A DNA stretch of 64,000 nucleotides from Planococcus citri (lineage: Eukaryota; Arthropoda; Insecta; Hemiptera; Pseudococcidae): assembly GCF_950023065.1 (NCBI RefSeq), contig NC_088681.1, positions 9,238,001 to 9,302,000 on the forward strand, in the 5' to 3' direction. Numbering within the stretch: position 1 is the first letter of the stretch; every line of letters begins with the position of its first letter. The translations under genes were made by a program, and so were the position numbers. The notes beneath the pieces are model-generated. The model was not told the DNA's origin. It saw nothing but the letters and a program-made list of their open reading frames with translations, and made no database searches. Below are positions 59,003 through 64,000 of the stretch, in pieces.

Positions 59003-61620
59003 ATGCATGCTCAGAGATGTTCGGGTGTGCTTGGGAAAATTCAGGGGTGTGAATGCATGCTCAGAGATGTTCGGTTGTGTTTGAGAAAATTCAGGGGTGT
59101 GAATGCGTGCTCAGAGATGTTGGGGACGAGTACTCAGAGATGTTCGGGTGAGTTTGGGCAAATTCAGGGGTGTGAATGCGTGCTCGGTGATGTTTTGGTG
59201 TGTTTTGGAAAATTCAGGGGTGTGAATGCGTGCTCAGAGATGTTCTGGTGTGTTTGGGAAAATTCAGGGGTGTGAATGCATGCTCAGAGATATTCGGGTG
59301 TGTTTGGGAAAAATCAGGTGTGTGAATGCATGCTTAGAGATGTTCGGGTGTGTTTGAGAAAATTCAGGGGTGTGAACGCATGCTCAGAGATGTTTGGGTG
59401 TGTTTAAGAAAATTCAGGGGTGTGAATGCGTGCTCAGAGATGTTGGGGACGAGTGCTCAGAGATGTTGGGGTGAGTTTGAGAAAATTCGGGGGTGTGAAT
59501 GCATGCTCAGAGATGTTCGGGTGTGCTTGGGAAAATTCAGGGGTGTGAATGCATGCTCAGAGATGTTCGGGTGTGTTTGGGAAAATTCAGGGGTGTGAAT
59601 GCATGCTCAGAGATGTTCGGGTGTGTTTGGGAAAATTCAGGGGAGTGAATGCGTGCTCAGAGATGTTGGGGACGAGTGCTCAGAGATGTTCGGGTGAGTT
59701 TGAGAAAATTCAGGGGTGTGAATGAATGCTCAGAGATGTTCGGGTGTGTTTAAGAAAATTCAGGGGTGTGAATGCATGATAAGGGACGTTCGGGTGTGTT
59801 TGGGAAAATTCAGGGGTGTGAATGCATGCTCAGAGATGTTCGGGTGTGTTTGAGAAAATTCAGGGGTGTGAATGCATGCTCAGAGATGTTCGGGTGTGTT
59901 TGGGAAAATTCAGGGGTGTGAATGCATGCTCAGAGATGTTGGGGACGAGTACTCAGAGATGTTCGGGTGAGTTTGGGCAAATTCAGGGGTGTGAATGCGT
60001 GCTCGGTGATGTTTGGGTGTGTTTTGGAAAATTCAGGGGTGTGAATGCGTGCTCAGAGATGTTCTGGTGTGTTTGGGAAAATTCAGGGGTGTGAATGCAT
60101 GCTCAGAGATATTCGGGTGTGTTTGGGAAAAATCAGGTGTGTGAATGCATGCTTAGAGATGTTCGGGTGTGTTTGAGAAAATTCAGGGGTGTGAACGCAT
60201 GCTCAGAGATGTTTGGGTGTGTTTAAGAAAATTCAGGGGTGTGAATGCGTGCTCAGAGATGTTGGGGACGAGTGCTCAGAGATGTTGGGGTGAGTTTGAG
60301 AAAATTCAGGGGAGTGAATGCGTGCTCAGAGATGTGGGAGCAAGTGCTCAGAGATGTTCGGGTGAGTTTGAGAAAATTCAGGGGTGTGAATGCATGCTCA
60401 GAGATGTTCGGTTGTGTTTGAGAAAATTCAGGGGTGTGAATGCGTGCTCAGAGATGTTGGGGACGAGTACTCAGAGATGTTCGGGTGAGTTTGGGCAAAT
60501 TCAGGGGTGTGAATGCGTGCTCGGTGATGTTTGGGTGTGTTTTGGAAAATTCAGGGGTGTGAATGCGTGCTCAGAGATGTTCTGGTGTGTTTGGGAAAAT
60601 TCAGGGGTGTGAATGCATGCTCAGAGATATTCGGGTGTGTTTGGGAAAAATCAGGTGTGTGAATGCATGCTTAGAGATGTTCGGGTGTGTTTGAGAAAAT
60701 TCAGGGGTGTGAACGCATGCTCAGAGATGTTTGGGTGTGTTTAAGAAAATTCAGGGGTGTGAATGCGTGCTCAGAGATGTTGGGGACGAGTGCTCAGAGA
60801 TGTTGGGGTGAGTTTGAGAAAATTCGGGGGTGTGAATGCATGCTCAGAGATGTTCGGGTGTGCTTGGGAAAATTCAGGGGTGTGAATGCATGCTCAGAGA
60901 TGTTCGGGTGTGTTTGGGAAAATTCAGGGGTGTGAATGCATGCTCAGAGATGTTCGGGTGTGTTTGGGAAAATTCAGGGGAGTGAATGCGTGCTCAGAGA
61001 TGTTGGGGACGAGTGCTCAGAGATGTTCGGGTGAGTTTGAGAAAATTCAGGGGTGTGAATGAATGCTCAGAGATGTTCGGGTGTGTTTAAGAAAATTCAG
61101 GGGTGTGAATGCATGATAAGGGACGTTCGGGTGTGTTTGGGAAAATTCAGGGGTGTGAATGCATGCTCAGAGATGTTCGGGTGTGTTTGAGAAAATTCAG
61201 GGGTGTGAATGCATGCTCAGAGATGTTCGGGTGTGTTTGGGAAAATTCAGGGGTGTGAATGCATGCTCAGAGATGTACGGGTGTGTTTGAGAAAATTCAG
61301 GGGTGTGAATGCATGCTCAGAGATGTTCGGGTGTGTTTGGGAAAATTCAGGGGAGTGAATGCGTGCTCAGAGATGTGGGGGCAAGTGCTCAGAGATGTTG
61401 GGGTGAGTTTGAGAAAATTCAGGGGTGTGAATGCATGCTCAGAGATGTTCGGGTGTGCTTGGGAAAATTCAGGGGTGTGAATGCATGCTCAGAGATGTTC
61501 GGTTGTGTTTGGGAAAAATCAGGAATGCATGCTTAGAGATGTTCGGGTGTGTTTGAGAAAATTCAGGGGTGTGAACGCATGCTCAGAGATGTTTGGGTGT
61601 GTTTAAGAAAATTCAGGGGT
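59003..61620 (+). repeat. Right edge modules of the array (518- and 819-bp duplications)
   Basis: The module with 'gctcggtgatg', 'gttttggaaaattc', 'gagatattc' and 'gcttagagatg' occurs near 59186, 60005 and 60523, offsets of 819 and 518 bp, with a broken remnant near 61500. It matches the left-edge modules and is missing from the core between about 31.0 and 59.0 kb. Confidence 0.85.
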
Positions 61621-62009
61621 GTGAATGCGTGCTCAGAGATGTTGGGGACGAGTGCTCAGAGATGTTGGGGGTGAGTTTGAGAAAATTCAGGGGTGTGAAT
61701 GCATGCTCAGAGATGTTCGGGTGTGTTTGGGAAAATTCAGGGGTGTGAATGCATGCTCAGAGATGTTCGGGTGTGTTTGAGAAAATTCAGGGGTGTGAAT
61801 GCATGCTCAGAGATGTTCGGGTGTGTTTGGGAAAATTCAGGGGTGTGAATGCGTGCTCAGAGATGTTCGGGTGTGTTTGGGAAAATTCAGGGGTGTGAAT
61901 ACATGCTCAGAGATGTTCGGGTGTGTGGTATGATTTCTCTAGTTATGATATAAGATAACGGACGATATCGGGTCGAATGATTGAAAAACTGACAAATAAA
62001 ACCCCCTCA

Positions 62010-62500
62010 ACCAGAAATACCTGGATTTTGATATACTAGGTACTAGAATTTTGTGTTTTTTTCAAAATCTTATTTCGGTAGCACCTCCCTTTGGGGGCCG
62101 AGTGAAATGAATATGTACTTCAGATTCGTGTTTCAGGACCCAAAACACCTACATTTTGACGTATCACTAGATTTTTTTTTATTTTTACAAAATTTGTTTC
62201 GGTAGCACTTCTCCAAGGGCCCTCACGAGTACTGAGGAATGAAAATACCTTAGATTCCTGTTTCTCGATCCAAAAAACCTATATTTTAATTTTAACATAC
62301 CTATCACTCTATTTTTTTCAATTTTACAAAATTTGATTTCAGCAGCACCTCCTCAATGGCCCCCGAGGGGTCTGCGGGAAAAAAGGACCTCAAATTCGTG
62401 TTTCTCGACCTAAAAAACCTACATTTTGACTTCTGACATATCACTCGATTTTTTTTTTCATTTTTACAAAATTTGATTTTGCCATTTTGGTAGAAGTCTC
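62010..62500 (+). repeat. Short decayed tandem repeat, ~135-bp unit
   Basis: Phrases 'cctacattttgac', 'atcac' and 'ttttacaaaatttg', then 'tcggtagcacctcc', 'cagattcgtgtttc' and a 'ccaaaa' junction, recur about 3.5 times. Copies differ at many positions. It lies just outside the right end of the big array and is a different sequence. Confidence 0.7.
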
Positions 62501-62519
62501 GTTAGAAGGTATAAAAGCT

Positions 62520-62690
62520 AAGAATGAAGCCAAAAGTTTTATCTCTCTGCTTTTCATCCTCACGAATCTTACGATGGCCAAAATGGATTTCAGATTTGGA
62601 CTCGGCGACCTCAAATTTGTTTAAAATCGCCTTTTTGAGTTTTACTCGATTTTTAAAAAAAATTTATTTAAAAATTGAAAAAAAAAGTTT
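62520..62690 (+). repeat. Dispersed repeat copy, right flank of the 36-kb array
   Basis: Counterpart of the segment at 25318-25515: 'cgatggccaaaatgg' then 'cagatttggactcggcgacc' and an A/T-rich tail with 'actcgattttt'. Same orientation as the left copy. Confidence 0.5.
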
Positions 62691-62733
62691 TTTCCCCAGC
62701 CTTGTAGCAACACTGAACACTTCGAACCAAGCG

Positions 62734-62777
62734 ACCAATCAGATGTCTAGAAACCATATCCGAGTTTCTCATTGGTT
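62734..62777. promoter_or_regulatory. Two inverted CCAAT boxes upstream of HGSNAT-like gene
   Basis: ACCAATCAG at 62734-62742 and CATTGGTTG at 62770-62778 are CCAAT boxes in opposite orientation about 36 bp apart. They lie roughly 250-290 bp upstream of the leader exon donor at 63024. They could bind NF-Y and mark the promoter. Inference from motif and place. Confidence 0.4.
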
Positions 62778-63024
62778 GAATTTTTATGTTTTCCTTATCA
62801 GCTGTTGAAAAAGAAAACACAACAAATTCATGCTTTGTTCGTTTCTATTTTATTTTATTTCTAATTTTAAACTCTAATTTTAAATTCGATTTAATTCGAT
62901 TGATTGATTTTATACTAAAAACATGTCGTATTAGTAGAATTCCAGTACTCATCGCTTCATTATAATTTTATACTTGCCAACAACCTTGATGTTATCCATT
63001 TGAGAAAATTCGTTCGAAAAAGTG

Positions 63025-63106
63025 GTAAGTTCACGAATAAGTTTGTTCATCACCGGCATAATATAATTATTTAATCGTACTCTAATCTTATCATTATATA
63101 TCTCAG
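63025..63106 (+). other. 5'-UTR intron of HGSNAT-like gene
   Basis: Donor AGTG|GTAAGT at 63024/63025 and acceptor TATATCTCAG ending at 63106. The spliced leader has an in-frame TGA upstream of the ATG at 63113, which supports that start if this leader is used. The 5' end of the leader exon cannot be fixed. Confidence 0.65.
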
Positions 63107-63112
63107 GTATTC

Positions 63113-64000
63113 ATGTCTTCCGAAGACTTACTCTTTGATCAAGCTAATCTAACGATTACAAAGAACACCCATTTCGCCTTGTATCTTTGGGCCCAAACTG
63201 TAGAATGCTTCAAGGTGAGTGTTTTCCTTATCTTATATTTTCATCGCAGGTATTCGCGAATCATTTCCTCTTTAATTACTCGCTTTTGTAATTTCAATTT
63301 CAGTGCGATTTATTCAAAATACTCGACGTATCGAACGACAGCGACACCGGTAGCGTTGTAATCCCTTCAGATAAATCGTGGAATTTCGAAATACGTGATC
63401 ATGGAAACACAACGATTTGCTCGTAAGAACATGCGTTGATTTTCTAATTATTTCTTCAAAATAGTCGAGTGAAATCCTATATTGATTTTCTTCATTATTG
63501 TTTGTGATCGTAGATCGAATCGTACATCGTTTGGTGAACATGGGCAATATGTTTGGTACGTGAATGACTCAACATGTTCGTCTATTCAAGTTCAATATCC
63601 TCCTTATAACGAAATACAACGTACGTAAAATCAAAATGAATTCAATGTAGTTGAAATTTCACATTCTTTCATCTCTTACGTTTATTTTTTCCAGCTGCTC
63701 TTTACTCTTTATTCATTTTCATTGCTAGTTTCATTATCGTCAAATTATGCATTATCATTCGTCGCAATCGAGCTATTTTTATCGGTAGATTGGCCGATCC
63801 AGTTGAATCAGATGTCGAAAACGTAAGATGACTAACACTTAGTTATCATCCGATCGTATTCTTTTTTATCAATTTTTTGATTTTTTCTGTAGGATTTCCC
63901 GTTTCCCTCGGACGTGAACAGATTACTCAGACCGTCGGTTCAAACCGAACAAGAACATCGTAGAATAAAATCGCTCGATGTGTTTCGCGGTATCTCTATT
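63113..64000 (+). CDS. Heparan-alpha-glucosaminide N-acetyltransferase-like protein, 5' part (continues past window)
   Basis: Coding exons are 63113-63214, 63304-63422, 63514-63620, 63695-63822 and 63893 to the window edge; all junctions keep frame. HGSNAT is a multi-pass lysosomal membrane enzyme. It passes acetyl from cytosolic acetyl-CoA to the terminal glucosamine of heparan sulfate in the lumen. Seen here are an N-terminal cysteine-bearing domain (VECFKCDLFKIL, then CSSNRTSFGEHGQYVWYV and a further cysteine in NDSTCSS), a first membrane segment LYSLFIFIASFIIVKLCII, a cytosolic linker, and RRIKSLDVFRGISI, which matches the family's R-L-R-S-x-D-x-F-R-G start of the catalytic membrane domain. 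No signal peptide is visible at the N-terminus; human HGSNAT has one, and this protein begins about where the human one reads MDQALL. The catalytic histidine region is outside the window. Confidence 0.88.

Larger units (their letters stand above)
25576..61927 (+). repeat. 36-kb satellite array of a 50-bp G-rich unit with higher-order structure
   Basis: The consensus unit is 50 bp. It starts GGGGTGTGAATGCATGCTCA, continues GAGATGTTCGGGTGTG and ends TTTGGGAAAATTCA (19 G, 5 C, 11 A, 15 T). Length divided by unit size gives roughly 700 units. Common variants are GTGAGTTTGAG for GTGTGTTTGGG, GCGTG for GCATG, and GATAAGGGACG or GAAAAGGGACG for GCTCAGAGATG. Size variants are a 40-bp unit lacking CTCAGAGATG and 72- or 73-bp units with an extra GTGCTCAGAGATG half. 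The outermost left units (25576-25700) are the most divergent, and the right edge stops abruptly in GTGTG at 61927. Fifty is not a multiple of three, so all three plus frames are read in turn. The 65-147 aa frames are by-products, opened by TGAATG, where a stop and a start overlap. Confidence 0.98.

Noticed and set aside
25707..61536. Over one hundred plus-strand open frames of 65-147 residues with HAQRCSGVFGKIQG-type repeats
   Set aside because: They are one 50-bp unit read in three phases, broken only by TGA in GTGTGAATG. They overlap one another in different frames and shift with every 72/73-bp unit, and nothing suggests selection on a protein.
25576..61927. CRISPR-like array
   Set aside because: The repeats are contiguous with no unique spacers, and the window is eukaryotic with introns.
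25576..61927. CENP-B box in the unit (GTTCGGGTGTGTTTGGGAA)
   Set aside because: TTCG and part of GGG fit, but the central A and the CGGG block do not. A partial match in a G/T-rich repeat is weak, so no centromere claim is made.
25576..61927. A 22-base mini-intron from GTGAGT to TTCAG within single units
   Set aside because: Far below the minimum intron size for animals; only longer-range cryptic splicing would be possible.
62524..62808. 94-residue plus-strand frame upstream of the HGSNAT-like gene
   Set aside because: It runs through a dispersed repeat, poly(A)-rich sequence and the CCAAT-box region, with no family resemblance.

Overview
The window is eukaryotic nuclear DNA and looks like an insect. 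It is AT-rich, its genes are split by introns with GT/AG borders and AATAAA signals, and repeats dominate. A hemipteran is possible, but nothing here fixes the taxon. Three protein genes can be read. (1) PSMD13/Rpn9, a 26S proteasome lid subunit, has one coding exon on the minus strand (3216-4310) behind a 5'-UTR intron. (2) A myosin light chain kinase-like Ser/Thr kinase lies on the plus strand. Its coding exons are at 4374-4462, 10612-10815, 11114-11255, 11358-11557 and 11708-11860, followed by two alternative terminal exons (19767-23124 and 23515-23695). Both spliced reading frames close exactly, giving 1381 and 322 residues. (3) The 5' half of a lysosomal heparan-alpha-glucosaminide N-acetyltransferase (HGSNAT-like) gene starts at 63113 and runs off the right edge.

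From left to right: 1-2700 holds decayed tandem repeats. PSMD13 and the first kinase exon overlap head to head near 4.3-4.6 kb. Kinase intron 1 (4463-10611) holds a near-perfect hairpin MITE with an 8-bp target duplication and a ~133-bp satellite. Intron 5 (11861-19766) holds a 3.1-kb foldback element, a 0.9-kb TIR element and an old AT-rich tandem region. Beyond the kinase, 24265-25213 is another TIR element.

The most striking object is a 36-kb tandem array (about 25576-61927), roughly 700 copies by length of a 50-bp G-rich unit. Recurring variants of 40, 72 and 73 bp are arranged in nested higher-order repeats. Near-identical multi-kilobase copies fill the core, and an older module survives only near the two ends. 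The many 65-147 aa reading frames in it follow from the unit having few plus-strand stops and are not genes.

The three genes have no obvious shared pathway: proteasome assembly, actomyosin or cytoskeletal phosphorylation, and lysosomal glycan turnover. The main gene-level points are the nested head-to-head PSMD13/kinase start and the choice between a calmodulin-binding C-terminus and a long KSP-repeat tail in the kinase.
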